Positions 24,441 through 36,800 of a DNA stretch of 64,000 bases are shown piece by piece; within the stretch, counting starts at the first letter, position 1; each line of letters starts with the position of its first letter. The DNA comes from Sordaria brevicollis. Its lineage: Eukaryota > Ascomycota > Sordariomycetes > Sordariales > Sordariaceae. Position numbers and translations under genes: made by a program. Location: NCBI GenBank assembly GCA_033439795.1, contig JAUTDP010000010.1:1054001-1118000 (forward strand). The letters are read 5' to 3'. Below the pieces are notes generated by a model. It was not told the origin of the DNA, made no database searches, and saw nothing but the letters and a program-made list of their open reading frames with translations.

Positions 24441-25666
24441 AAAAATTAATTAATATTACCACTTTAAACGCTTTTAAAGAGAAATATAGTTTAACGACCG
24501 AAAACGATAATCCTACCGATTATTTTATTACGTAATATAAAAAGAGAAAAAAGAAATTAATACGGTTAAAGAATATTAGAATATCAATTTTAATTTTTAA
24601 TTTTTCTATTTTTCGTAGCGGGGCTTCTTTTTACAACGTACGGACGCCTTTTTTAATACTTAAACCTCCTTTTTTAATTTATCGAATTGGACGATTAGCG
24701 ATTTTATAATATTAATAAATATTATTTCGTTTATAAGGGTAGTAAGAGCGGAGAGAGCGGCGGAAGCGGTAGGGGCGGTAAACTTAGGCCGGAATATAGC
24801 CCGGAGAATATTAGTAACGATAATATCGTTATATTACTTTTTAAAAAAAATAATAATTAATAATATCTTTTTATTTTTTTTAAAGCGTTTTCTTCTACGA
24901 AATAATTAATTTAATAATAGCTTAATCTTTTAATAATTTAATTATATTATATATAATGCCGATTATATAACGAATATACCCGAAGGCTTTATAATTTTAT
25001 TTCCCGAATAGCGCCGCCTTTTAAACCTTTATTAAAGCGAAAATAAAATTATTAATACGGTTATACTTTTTATTATTATTATAATACGTTATATAAAATA
25101 TATATTTAGGTTTAATAATATATTCGCGATACTTATTTAGGTAAAAGATATATTATATTTCCGATTTAATATAATTGGCCTATAAGAGAAGAATTAACGA
25201 AATATTAGAAACGGAGATAATAGTAAAGAAATTTATAGATTAATATAAGCGTTTATTTTTAGGTATATTAATTAGGCCTTTTAAAGATATTAACGGAAGG
25301 TCGAATTTAATAAGGCGGAGTTCTACTTTCTTTTTTTCGTTAAGAATTTCGAATTCTTCGAATTCGATAAAGGGTTTAAATATAGGAATAAATATAGGAG
25401 GGAAAAGAATATTATACAGGGAGGAGGAAGGCGGAATAATAAATAAGTAAAATATTTAATAAATTAACCGAATTAGATCGAAGAAGGAGGAGTTAACGTT
25501 AAACGAATTTACTTTAGTAGTTATTATAATAATTAAAAAGGAAGAGAAAGGAAGGGAGAAAATTTTTCTAGGAGGAAGGGTTTTTGTATGTAGATTTGTG
25601 TGTTGCTGCCTAGCGGGGTGGGTAATAATTAGGAGGAAGGCGCGTTTAAATAGAAGGCGCGTTTTC

Positions 25667-25684
25667 GAGAGGGGAGGAGGGGGG
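25667..25684 (+). other. Polypurine tract of the gypsy element
   Basis: An 18-nt run of G and A ends six bases before the 3' LTR, the expected place for plus-strand priming. It confirms the plus orientation of the element. Confidence 0.8.
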
Positions 25685-25690
25685 TAATAT

Positions 25691-25909
25691 TATAGGGCTA
25701 CTACCCGGGTATAGAATTCTAGTTATAGCGATTAGAGCGTAGTTATACGCCCCGCTTCGACGCCTTAACGTGGCGGTACGTACTTTGCCCTCTTGCTTCA
25801 AAACCTCGCCGCTAGTAGGTCCGCCTTATAATTAGAGTTTTCCTCCTTTATAGAACCTTAATATAATTATAGCGACTAGCACGTGTATTAATTATACTTC
25901 CCCGTTATA
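25691..25909 (+). repeat. 3' LTR of the gypsy element (219 bp)
   Basis: Same length and ends as the 5' LTR. Most differences are T or A here where the 5' copy has C or G, so this copy is the more AT-shifted. It is followed immediately by more TTA repeats. The target duplication cannot be fixed within this low-complexity sequence. Confidence 0.88.

Positions 25910-25993
<84 letters not shown>
25910..25993. repeat. (TTA)n microsatellite, 28 units
   Basis: A perfect run lying between the 3' LTR of the gypsy element and the LTR-like block at 25994. It is probably the continuation of the array at 18832-19195 split by insertion. Confidence 0.95.
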
Positions 25994-25994
<1 letters not shown>

Positions 25995-26464
25995 GATTTG
26001 GACCAAAAACCACACTATAAAGGAAATAGAGCCTATACCACAAATTTATAGCGAAGGATTAAACCAATCTAGGGATCTTTACTTAGGAAACGTAGATAGG
26101 GTCAATAACTCTCAACCTCACCACTATAGGAAGAAGAGTAAGAGTAAAGTAAAGCTTCACTCTTATTATCTTCTTTAAGTAGGAGTAGATCTATTAGTTA
26201 ATTTATTTAGAAATCCTCAAAGGGGGTCACTTAGCAGCTTCGTAGAAAAGGTTTCCTTAGGTAAAGAATGAAGTTATTGTCTTCTTTGGTTCTCCTTCTT
26301 GCCTCCCTTGATCGAAGGAGGGAGAAGCCTCCCCCTTTTATCCTTTTTTCAAACACAGGCTCCGAATCTTCCAGAGGGAGGGAGGTACAGATCTGTACCT
26401 GCCCTACTATCTACTACTCAAACAATTACTCATACATCTAGGTAGACAACAATTTCACCCCACA
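25994..26464. mobile_element. Possible solo LTR (471 bp), not AT-converted
   Basis: The block begins TGATTTGGACC and ends TTTCACCCCACA, so it has TG...CA ends, and is flanked on both sides by TTA repeats. Its base composition is much more even than the surrounding sequence, with ordinary CA and TG frequencies. A 61-codon frame at 25993-26178 has no domain. A solo LTR left by recombination is the simplest reading. It could also be unrelated sequence captured between TTA arrays. Confidence 0.5.
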
Positions 26465-26481
26465 TTATTATTATAATAATA

Positions 26482-26538
<57 letters not shown>

Positions 26539-26550
26539 GTTATTATTATA
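26465..26550. repeat. (TTA)n microsatellite, right array
   Basis: An imperfect run with an internal ATAATAAT inversion near 26472-26483 and one G near 26539. It follows directly on the LTR-like block. Confidence 0.9.
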
Positions 26551-26579
26551 TTCTTAATTTCTTATTATATTAAATTTAT

Positions 26580-27090
26580 AATACTAAAATCGAAAATACT
26601 AATTAGTATTTTTAGTAGTACTAGAGTACTAAAAGTACTAAAATAATACTAATTAGTGCTATTCTAGTATTCTAGTACTACTCTAGTACTACTCTAGTAT
26701 TCTAGTACTACTAAAAATACTAATTAGTATTTATGATTTTTAAAATATTAATATTTTGTATAATATAAATATATGTTATTATAAAGTAAACATGGTATAT
26801 TCTAAATCTTTAATTAGATTTTGGATAATATTTTTTTTAAATTATTTATACTTATATTTATATAGCTGTTTTTGAAATGTTAATTATAAATTAAATAAAA
26901 ATATTTTAGTATAAAGAAAAGTAGTTTTATATATAAATATTTATAAAGAATATATACAAATCAAAAAATATTTTAAAATATCGATTTTCAAAAATTAGTA
27001 TTTCTCGTATACTAAAGTCTAGTACTAGTCTAGTACTAGTACTAGTACTCAAGTCTAGTACTCTAGTACTATTAATTAGTACAGTACTAA
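26580..27090. repeat. Right subterminal cluster of AGTACTAG-type palindromes
   Basis: Two groups (about 26600-26730 and 27010-27090) of CTAGTACT, AGTACTAGTACT and TAATTAGTAC motifs. They mirror the cluster at the left end of the element. Confidence 0.7.
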
Positions 27091-27102
27091 TTCCCAACCC
27101 TG

Positions 27103-27110
27103 TGAGTACA
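27103..27110. repeat. Right 8-bp target-site duplication (TGAGTACA)
   Basis: Exact copy of 17997-18004 directly after the terminal CCCAACCCTG. It marks the junction back to ordinary flanking sequence. Confidence 0.8.
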
Positions 27111-28269
27111 TAAGACAGAGGAAACCAGAAAGGCAGCAAGCGGGAAAAATGTGTGAGTACAGAGGGAGTACAAAAAAAAAAGAAGAAGAAGAGTAATGGT
27201 GTACATGCGGTCTGCCTTCCTTAAATTGTGCACATTCTATACCATACCTACTGTACTGTTACTGCGTAGGCGAGTACCACCTTCCCTACTTCCCGTCCCG
27301 TACCTTCCTCATCGTACCTTCCTTCCACTTCCTTGCCCGGCTCCGGCCCCGGCCCCAGCCCCTTCAGTCATCCCTACCTCTACCTAACCTTGAACCTAAG
27401 CATAAAAGTACCCTTGTTGTGACCCCATTCAACAACAACAACCGCTTGGGTCAGATGGCGCAGTGGTCTACCGTTTGAGTCTCGGAAACTCAACTCCAAA
27501 AAAAAAAAAAAAAAAAAACCTCCGGACCGGGAAAACTGGCATATTGAAGAGTACACATAAGAGGTCTCCAGTCCCTGCCAAAGTAGCCGGTCTACCTTAT
27601 GGTATCGGTATCGGGGAACGCTCCCGTCGGACATATACACACCAACCAAGAAAAAACGAGAAAAAACTAATGGTTCACCCTCACCATCTGGACGAGCAGT
27701 TGTTGTTGTTGCTTTTTTTTATACTTCTTTTTTCCTTTTTTGCCAACTAGATCTTTTTCTCCTGTCTTTTTGTTCAAGAGGTAATTGGTGTGTACGAATT
27801 GTGCTTGTGGTGTCGCGTTTCTCACACCCTCCCGTTTTACACAAACTAAAACGGGCCGGGCAGTTTTTTTTTTTTTTGAGTTCAAATGAATGGGACGTCT
27901 CTACCATTTCCCTGCTACCAAATTTCACAAAGAGAAAGAGAGCGACCCATCCATAGGGAAACCCCGAGCCGTGCACTTCTTACTTTGAAAGAGGCGCTTC
28001 TTTTCCATAATATTGCCGCATTCTGATACACCTGACTAGCTAACTCCCTTCTATAATTGAATCCATGTAGAGATATGCTCCTAGACATTATGCAACCAAA
28101 TAACTAGGTAGTATTTTCGCCATGCCGTGCTGCGCTATCCACACTACATCGCATTGCATCGCAGAACTCTAACAGCATAGCATGGACGGAGCGTTCACTG
28201 CTGGGCTGCTTTGCTCACGTGAGAACAACATCAATCTGACCGATACCATCATCTCCCAATCAAACGCAC
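27111..28269. other. Intergenic between repeat block and zinc-finger gene
   Basis: No coding region is supported. It contains simple-sequence tracts (a run of A at 27497-27518, T-rich runs near 27712 and 27864) and a tRNA-like half described separately. The last part should hold the 3' end of the minus-strand gene ending at 28270. Confidence 0.5.
27446..27518 (+). pseudogene. tRNA-like 5' half followed by oligo(A)
   Basis: The sequence has an A-box-like TGGCGCAGTGGTC followed by a perfect 6-bp stem (TTGAGT / ACTCAA) enclosing a 7-nt loop CTCGGAA, as in an anticodon arm. No T-arm with a GGTTCGA-type B box follows; instead about 22 A residues occur. It resembles a truncated tRNA copy joined to poly(A). 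It is probably not a functional tRNA. Confidence 0.35.
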
Positions 28270-30019
28270 TTACACCTTCTTACCACGCTTTTTAGGAGCT
28301 GGCTTCTCAACAGCAGCCTTGCGGCCTCCTCTCTTCGCCTTCGGGGCAGGCTTCTCCTCTTCTTCCTCCTCCTCCTCTGTCTCCGCCGCCGCCTCAGACT
28401 CCTCAGCATCGTCATCCTCCTCGGTTTGCTGGGCATACTCCGGTTCAGACTCGGGCTCAGGTGAAGGAGTCCTCTTGGCCTTCTTGGCCTTGCCCTTCTT
28501 CGGGGCTGGCTTCTCTTCTTCCTCATCCTCGCCATCCTCTTTCTCGGTATCTTCCTCCTTGATGGCAGCCTTGCGAGCTGCGCGAGGAGGTCTAGACCTA
28601 GTGGCCTTCTTTTTGGCAGCTGGCTCGGGCTTGGTCTCCTCTCCGTCCTCCTGTTCCTCCTCCTTGGTAGGGACCTCGTCAAGAGCTGGGACATCCTCGG
28701 CGTCACTCTCCTCCTTCTTCACGACACCCTTCTTTCCTTTGGCCTTGGCCTTGGCCTTGGTAGCAGACTTCTCCTCCTCGACATGCTCGGCGTCACTCTC
28801 TTCCTTCTTGACGGCAACAGCACCCTTCTTGCCTCTGCCCTTGGCTTTGGCAACGGGCTTCTCCTCCTCCTCCTCCTCCTCGGCGTCACTTTCCTCCTTC
28901 TTGACGGCGGCGGCCTTGCCTCCAGCCTTCTTGGCCTTCTTTGCAGGGGGCTTCTCATCTTCCTCATCATCGGCATCAGCCTTCTTGCGGCCACGCTTGG
29001 CGGCGGTCTTCTTGGCAGCAGGCTTGGTGTCCTCCTCCTCTTCTTCCTCAGAAGTCTTAGGCTCCTTCTTCTTCTTGGAGTGGATACCTCTCTGGCCAAG
29101 CTTGTTCATCTCGGGATCCTGCATGATGGAAAAAGGTATATCAGTCAGAAGAGCGGGATCTGGCTCAGTGTAAAGAGTATAACTCACGCCCTTGAAGTCC
29201 TCGGGGTCAATGTGTCCCTGAGTGATAACCCGCTGAACCTTCTCCTTCAGCACGGGGAACTCCCTTTTTTTTTACCTTTCGTCAGTACCACACCAAGCGT
29301 CAAGTTTTAGCAGAGAAGCATAACTCACTCAAGCTCCTCCCACCCATCAAGCATATCCCACTGATAGTCACCATTGCCATCAGGGTCAAGGTACTCGCGC
29401 ATGTTCTTGACCTGCTCTCCCGAGACACAACCCCTAGACGCAGAAAAAGTAGCACGTGTTAGCCATTACCACAAGTCCACGAAAGAGGTGACCGAAGTCC
29501 AGTTCGGTTCACTTCTGTTGTCCTTTGACTCACCAATGACGCCACTGCCAACCACCATGATCCTTAATCTCCACCCAGACTCCCAGACGGAGCTCACCCT
29601 TCAGAATCTTGACTGCATCCTTTTTACAGACCGAGTCCTTGCAACCGGCCCGGTTGTTGTTGGAGACCTCTGGAAGAGTTTTGAGTTAGCCGTTGTTTTA
29701 TGGTCAACTAGGACAAGTATGCATTGATGTTATCGATGTGTGAAAGAAGTTGAGAGAGGCATTGGAAAGCCTTAATGAGAGGATATGGTGAGTCTTTCGT
29801 TTGGGTGTGTGAATGTCTTCGTGTTTGATCACTCAATGGAGCAGATGTGGTGCTGATGTCATATCGATAACGGACCTTGACATGCAAAGACCAGGACACC
29901 CGACCGTACAAAAATTCGAATGTGGGGAGAGCTCGTGAAACTTCGTGAAGCTTGGGAAACAAGGGATGGTAGATTGGGGTTCAAGTCAGCGATGTCTACT
30001 CACCAATACGATAAGGCAT
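28270..30019 (-). CDS. PARP-type zinc-finger protein with acidic/basic tail
   Basis: Five exons: 30019-30004 (16 bp), 29669-29534, 29433-29329, 29263-29188 and 29118-28270; the product is 393 aa. Residues 1-110 form a PARP/DNA-ligase III-type zinc finger: C15 and C20, then H50-x2-C53, with the typical KGELRLGVWVEIKDHG between them. Such fingers bind DNA nicks and breaks. No ADP-ribosyltransferase or ligase domain follows. The remainder is a long low-complexity tail alternating acidic runs (EEEEEE) with KKP/KAKG basic clusters and several copies of KKEESDAE, suggesting a nuclear chromatin protein. Intron 1 is 334 bp, long for this window. The exon-4 acceptor follows a run of nine A rather than pyrimidines. 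It lies 0.8 kb from the ATR kinase gene, same strand. Its exact role is unknown. Confidence 0.85.
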
Positions 30020-30840
30020 CTTGAAGGCCGGTGTTGTCTTGTTGTGTGGGTTTGAAAAGTTGAATGACGGAAGGGTAAGATGGCGGGCGGGCGCACAGAC
30101 GAGACGAGGTGAGATGTCCAAGTTTTCTCTCAAGCTGGACGCAAGTTTTTGGGGTGAAATCCAGACCAAGTACACGAAAAGGACAAGAGTGGCTAATGAT
30201 ATTCTTGAAAAAGAATTGTGTTTCGACCGGGTTGGTGATGGGTCAAAGACACGCGTTTGCTTTGGAATGAACGCGAGAGACCTGAAGACTTGTCGAAGGG
30301 TTGCCGGCCAGAATGGAATTGGTGAGTGGATGTTCTGGGGTGCGGAAAGGTGGATGGGTTTTACCGCGTACAGGGGGTGTCAGTAGCTGGCTCCCTGCTG
30401 CCGGTTAGTGGATAGAGAAGGCTGCAAGTGTTGGAGGTCACCGTCCACGACAACAAATGATGCTTGATAAACCTGTGAGAAATAAGTGAAGGGAAATATC
30501 GGTTGAAGCAGAACATTCGGTGTCAATTTTGTGTGAATCGTCGAATTGGATTAGGGCACAATGGGTAGGCAACAAGAAACACAACAGGAAGGAGCAGGTG
30601 AGTTGGCACCCTGTGCACTTGCCATTTTTGTACTCCTTCACCTTTCAGCGCTGTAGCACTGAAGGTATGTAGCACCTCACTATAGCGCTCTCAGCCAAAG
30701 AACTGTCCGTCATATTATCATCCGCCTCAACTCCTGTCATCTCCTACCCAACCTTCACAAACAATTCAATCACGCTGTCTATTTTCTATTCTTCTATTTG
30801 TTGTACGCTGTTCAAGTGACCATATCCTACAACACCAAAA
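30020..30840. other. Intergenic between zinc-finger gene and ATR kinase gene
   Basis: This is the promoter side of the zinc-finger gene (left) and the 3' end of the kinase gene (right). A 121-codon plus-strand frame at 30021-30386 opposes the promoter and has no recognised domain. Confidence 0.5.
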
Positions 30841-33800
30841 CTACAAGAACGGGCACCATCCAATATACATAGCCGCCAAATTCTTCGGATCCGTCGCCTG
30901 CTTGATGAGCTCCTCCACCTGGCCCTCCACGCCCAACGGGATCTTCTCATGGGGCAACAGACCCCTAACCTTCCGCTTGATACTCTCCACAACGCTCGTC
31001 GGATTCAGCTTGACCACATCATGACTCCTCTTCTTGGACCTCTGCAGATCCAGTGTCGGGTCGTGGATGAACGCCTCCAGAATCGTCATCAGCGTCTCCT
31101 CCTGCTGCCGCAACACCTTGAGCGTCAGCTCGCTGCAGTTTCGGAAGGGCCCCTCGTAGCGGTAGATGCCCATGGCCGCAATCATGTTGTGTGTCAGTCG
31201 GAAGGGCACCTTTTCCGGCTGGGCAAAGGTCAGACCCTTGTCGAACAAGCAGTTGAAATCGACGTGGAAGACGCCGCCGTTTCCTTCCTCCAGCAGCACG
31301 TTCTCGCCATGCCGGTCACCGAGGCCGAGGATCGTGCCGACCATAGACATGACGGCGCAGGAGCGTGTGTACCGCAGCCGGGCAGAAAACCAGGCTGATG
31401 GGTCCGGGAATTGCGAGATGAACCATTCTGGTAGCACGTCAGGGAACATGCCAAGCACGCTTTCGGTCCAGAGATGGATATTTTCGTCGGACGTGCACGC
31501 CTGCTTCATCAGCTCGGCGATTTGCCCGTAGTTGGGCGCGATGCCGCGCGTTTTGTAGATGCCCAGGAGGATATCGCGCAGCGTTTTCAGGCCATCCACC
31601 CATTCGATGATGCCGCATTCTTCGTTCAAAGGCGTGACGGCGTACGTCCTGATATAGAGCTGCCGTTTACTAGACTCGGTATCGCGCTTCAACGACCGGT
31701 TGATCAAGCCGTTGAACTCCATAAGACGTTGATCGGTACGGAGATCGTCCTTCGGCTTGATCAACAGACCGTAAAGTTGTCCGTTGGATCCGCGGGCCGT
31801 CAGTTTACGTGGCTTTGCTAGAGATCCCAGCACCAGTACATCATCAAGGAAGCCATCTATAGTGATAACATCCCCGGCGAAAGCCCTGTGCTTCCTGATG
31901 CTGTCCGTCAAGGTCGGCAATGTCGCGGTGAGGCACGTTTCTATCGGCACCACCAGCGGACACGGCGTGCACTTGTGGTTGAAGTTCAAGTCTCTCGTGA
32001 TGCTCGCTCGTACAGTCCTGTTGCTTTGGAAATCGCCCTTGTTGCATGCCAGAAGCAGCTGCTCAGCAAGCTTCTCACCCATCTTGAGCAACTGCTTCAG
32101 ATCATAACCCGTCCCGTCAACCTTTCTCGTAATGGCTCTGAGATCGTCCAGAATTTTGTGCCCTCTGTTTCGTCGGGCACTGTTCATGCGTCCGGTCATA
32201 AAGGAGAAGAGACTCCAGATAGCCTGTCGTGGGTGCGCTTCCACCACCTTTATAATCATCTGCTCCAGGACCCGGAATACCTCGTTGTTCGGATGGGCGA
32301 TCCTGGCCACAATTTGTGGCAAAGCCGTGTAGAATATGTAAGCAGGCATCTTAGGTAAATGCTTATTGAAATGCTTGTAAAGCTCATGCAGAATGGCCCT
32401 CCGACGTGATTGCAGCTCCGCAGATAAAGTTACCCTGCCCAATGACGGAGCATCGACTTGAGTTCCAAGTTCGAGCCATAAGGTGAGAATGCGTGGCAAG
32501 GTCTGGTGGACATATTTTGTACCAAAGTTGAGGGAGCGCAGATAGTTCTCGATAACCAACTTGGCGGTCTCGCCAGTCAGATAAGCGTCACTTTGGTCAT
32601 CCGGGCTGAGCGCCTTTTCGGACTCCAAAACCTTCTTGTAGTGACGTCCCAGGTAGTAGTGTCCCTTCTCCCACTGCGGGTGAGTTTTGGCAGCCTCTTG
32701 GAACTTCGAGCGTAAGGCCCCAGCGTGGGTTTTTCCGGTGGAATCGAGCCACTTCGCAAGAAGCAGGTGAGCTTGGGCTTTCAGCAAATTTCGATGAGAC
32801 TCCTGACTCTTGCTAGATGTCGGGGTATCTATCACCATTGCGCTGTCCACATTGAAGGCATCCTCGTCAATGGCCCGTTGTAAAAGCTGGATAGCCTTGC
32901 GATGCTGATTATCTCTGTAGAAAAGCTTTGCATACTCTATGACTGCAGAGCTATCACCAAGCTGCTGCGCACGTAGCACTGCGTTGAAAGCTTGATGAGT
33001 CGATCCGGACTTTCTAGCCAAGCGCGCAGTGGCAAGCCAGGATGACGAAATCTCTTCGTCCCCAAATTTCGGCCTAGTAAATCGTTAGAAGCGAGCACAA
33101 TGGCTTCGGAACTCAAACAAGACACGTACCTCAATAGTTCCATCGCCGCTCTCCTTACCCCAAGCACATACTGCTTGTCGCTGACATACGCACCAAGAAC
33201 CTCCAAACGACGTTCTAGAGCCTTCATAAGAGGCTCATGACCTTCGTCCTTGGCTGGCTGAGCATTGACAATCATCTCGAGATCCGCCATGACGTGACAC
33301 TTCAGCATCACGTCATGGCAATTCCTGAAAGACGACGTGTTTGAAACGGTCAACGAGCTGGCGACCTTGTCCCGCATTGCCTGTAAGAGCTCATCGAACC
33401 TTTCTCCATCGCCCTCCTTGAGACATAAGAGGGCATCCGCGATACCAAGGTTGAAAATGTCGGTTACGTCACCCTCGGTATATGACCTTATGTACTTTTC
33501 CATGATCTGCCATCTACCCGTGGCCCATGAGGCTTCGAGAACAAAAGGCATCACCTTGCCGAGGCTGCTAGGCGATTTTTCTATCCCTTCAGCGAAGCTT
33601 AGGAGATTGTCTGATGCAATGTCAGCCCCGATTCGTCAAGTTCAAAGATAGCAGGAGATTCACTTACCGTACTGGCCTGATTCTTCCAGACAGGTCAAAA
33701 GATCAAGTTGAAGATTAACATCTTCCGGATGTTCAGCCAGCTCTACCTCATACCAGGTCTGCGCAGCCGTCCAACGGCCCGCTTTGCGATGACTGAGAGC

Positions 33801-36800
33801 TTGCTCTTTGAATCCGAGGTCTTTCATCATGCATGCGGATATGCCGTCTAATCCGTCCGGATCATCAATCTGCGTATAGACATCATGAACCGACCGCATG
33901 AGACGGGTTGCTTCGTCGCCGATAGCCTGGTCTTTCCGACTTTCAATGTGTGGCTCCAGGAACAAAAGAGCGCGAGCATATTGCCCACAGTCGATGGCTC
34001 GTCGAGCTACCAGTTCCGGATCAAGGGATGAGAGTACTTCCTCAACCAATGCACACCACATCGGATCTGCTGGTCTGGCTACTGGCTGTGACCTTTTGAT
34101 ATGTAGCCAGTTTTTGAAGTAGTCAAGAATTCGGAACACAGCCTAACTAGGTCAGTAACGGTCAAAGGCGGTCATGAGATGTTACGTACCTCGTAGCAAA
34201 GCTTGACTTCTTCTTTCTCCGCATGTGTCGCAGTTTCCGGTGGTTGGTACTCCAAGATGGTTTTGAGCTCAGTCACTACCTTCTTCCTCCGCTCAGCACT
34301 TTTTATCTTGTCATCGAGAGTCTGGGCGGCAGTTGACGAGTTTTCGCCGTCCACCATTTGACTCTCATCCGGTTGTTCTGTGGGAGGTCGCGTCTTCCCA
34401 ATAACAGCGTGCAATACCACGTAAGGTAACAAGAACTCGCTGACACAAGGGTCCTGGACCTTGGTAAGCCGACGGAGAGGTGGGAAGAGAATCTGGCAGT
34501 GTTGGTTCTGTGGGTCGCGAAGAAGGTCGGAAACAAACGTTTTAAGCCAAATTTCGTATGACTTGTGGGGGTTGAAAACAGGATACTTTGTCTCCTGTCC
34601 ATTCATGTCAGATGAAATAATGAAATCAGATGACAGGAATGGCGTTAAGACCTCCTTCGTTATGTCCTTGAAATTCCGCCATCTCTTGTATAGGTTCTCA
34701 TGATTGCCCTGTCCCTGAGTTTGGCAAGCGATCCTAATGCCCGTTTTGGCCATGAGTTCTTGCATTACCCACGAAAGACGACTTAGGAACTTCGTGTCTG
34801 TAGTTGAAAGGAAAGCCTCGACGAGGACGTTCTCAAGCGTGAAACACACAAAGTCCGATGTCTCTTTAACATCTTCGAAGTTGTAACTGACGATAAACCG
34901 CTTCTGCTCTCGATTGTTCTCCATCCGGTTCGAGTCCAGACACCCAATCATGCCCATGCACTCGGCGCAGAGACGCATGATTCCAGGCTGCCAACCATTG
35001 TACTTGGCTGCACAATCAAGAACGGCGCGTGTAAGTCCTGGAATGAACGACTTCGGTAGATCCGTGAGGGCAACTGCTTGGATGTAGTCTTGATGTTGCC
35101 GCAATAACTCGAGGAGCTCGGTCAAGACCTGTTCAATGACGCCCGGGTGTTCATGTCTTAGTCGTCGGCGAAACGTGCGGAAAATGTCTTGACGAGTAAA
35201 GTCCGACCCCGGCAGCTCCTTCACACGCTCGCGATGTCTTTCCAAGTCAGGGAGGTGACCGAAAGTCGTCATCGACGCGGTTGCCTTCACCAGATCATGC
35301 CTGTTGGACGCCCAAATGACGTCGAGCACTTCGTGAGCTTTCTCTTTGCTTCTGTCGTCAAAGCATGCCCAGTAATGTGTGATCACCCAGAGGGTGGTGT
35401 CCAGCAAGTTTGGCACATCCGCCTCGTCCATGTGCAAGAGCATAGCCGACCAGCATGAGAATGCATCAGCACGAAGTTCGTCACAACTTAGTGCAGAAAG
35501 TAAACATGCCGAAATCTGTAAGAAGGGAGCGGTAAGTAAACATACTTCCAGGCCAGCATGGTTGATCCAGAGTGGCATACCTGTGACCGTGCGGTTGAAA
35601 TTGATTGTGGATAGACCAAGATCATTTCTTCCATCGCTCTGAGACATCGCCGTCTTTCCGGGATAGGAACCTCGATGTCTGTTATTCGCTCACTGAGTCG
35701 CCCTACCAACCCGAGTGCCTGTTTCCCCATGAAGCGCTCGATGGCGTTCGTTGGCTCGACTCCCTTCTCTTTTAAAGACCATAGTAGAGTTGCCAAGATA
35801 GTGAGACCTTTCCGTACCTGTCCCTTGTTAGCCTTCGTTTTTTATGGAGCGGTATAGAGAACATACCAGGAACTTTTTCTTTTCGCTGGCTCCGCCACAG
35901 GCTTTGAAGAGTTCGGCCAAGATACCTAATGGGTCAGATTCCAAGATCACGGCGAGTTGGTCACGTGCAGACGCCGACTGCTTCCCATCGTTGGAGCCGA
36001 GTAAGTTGAGTTTCGGAGAGATCGCGCAGAGCAGTGCCATTGTATGTTCTTCAACATTCGGAACATCCTGGATTAAGAGGAGAGCAACGATCGGTGCGAA
36101 GTTGGCGGCGTCGGTGCATGGTTTCCATATTGACTCATCACCCCGAGCTTCCGCGATTTTCTGGATAACACCTGTGTTCTTTGCCAGCACTAACCACGGA
36201 AGGGCGTGCTTCTGTAACAGGCAAAGTAGTTCCTGGATGCTGATCTGCAGAATGCCCGCAACCAATCTCGTGGTCTGCGGTGCCGAAACCAAGTCCTTGA
36301 CCACCAGAACCGCCATGTTTTCCCAGTATGGCGCAAATAGCTGCAAGGGCGTTACTCCACGATACGTTGCGATGTTGATAATTTCGTTGACAGCCATAGC
36401 GGACACGACCGGGTTGTTGTATCCCAAGTACTCAACGAGCTTGATTAAGATCAGGTTGAGATGGTCGGCAGACACAACTCTTGCCGCTTGGCCCCAAGCC
36501 ATTATGCATGTTTCGTGGAAATGAAGGGTGTCCTCATTGGTGATTAACTTGAAAATGTCCAGGACATTGTTTTGGTTCGATCTGATGATAGTGCGATCAA
36601 GTGCAGGAACATCTGGGTCCAACAGGACAGCAAGTGCCCGGCCAGCGCCAATACGAAGCTCTCGCATGGAGCTGCGTAGTGACTGCACACACCACTGCCC
36701 GAGCACTGATCGTTCAAGATCGCGGAACTCGGGGAGGACAGTATGCCGAAACATACGTTGTAGACGCATCATTGTGAATGCACGAGTGCGCCTAGACTCA

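Larger units (their letters stand above)
19199..25909 (+). mobile_element. RIP-degraded Ty3/gypsy chromovirus retrotransposon
   Basis: A 6.7 kb element with 219-bp LTRs at 19199-19417 and 25691-25909. Coding is destroyed by stops, but the plus-strand order gag, protease, reverse transcriptase, RNase H, integrase, chromodomain is still readable. Landmarks are a reverse-transcriptase motif near 21835-21870 (KMDI...AF), the active-site tract reading YINNVLIF near 22025-22050, an RNase H AECNYPIYNKE stretch near 22566-22610, an integrase core near 23440-23530 and chromodomain-like sequence near 24300-24430. A polypurine tract sits at 25667-25684, just before the 3' LTR. CA and TG dinucleotides are strikingly rare and TA abundant, as expected after repeat-induced point mutation. 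The region after the chromodomain (24480-25660) was not assigned. Confidence 0.88.

Noticed and set aside
25993..26178. 61-codon frame in the LTR-like block
   Set aside because: Too short and without motif; it overlaps the likely LTR end.
30021..30386. 121-codon plus-strand frame
   Set aside because: It opposes the promoter of the zinc-finger gene and shows no family features.
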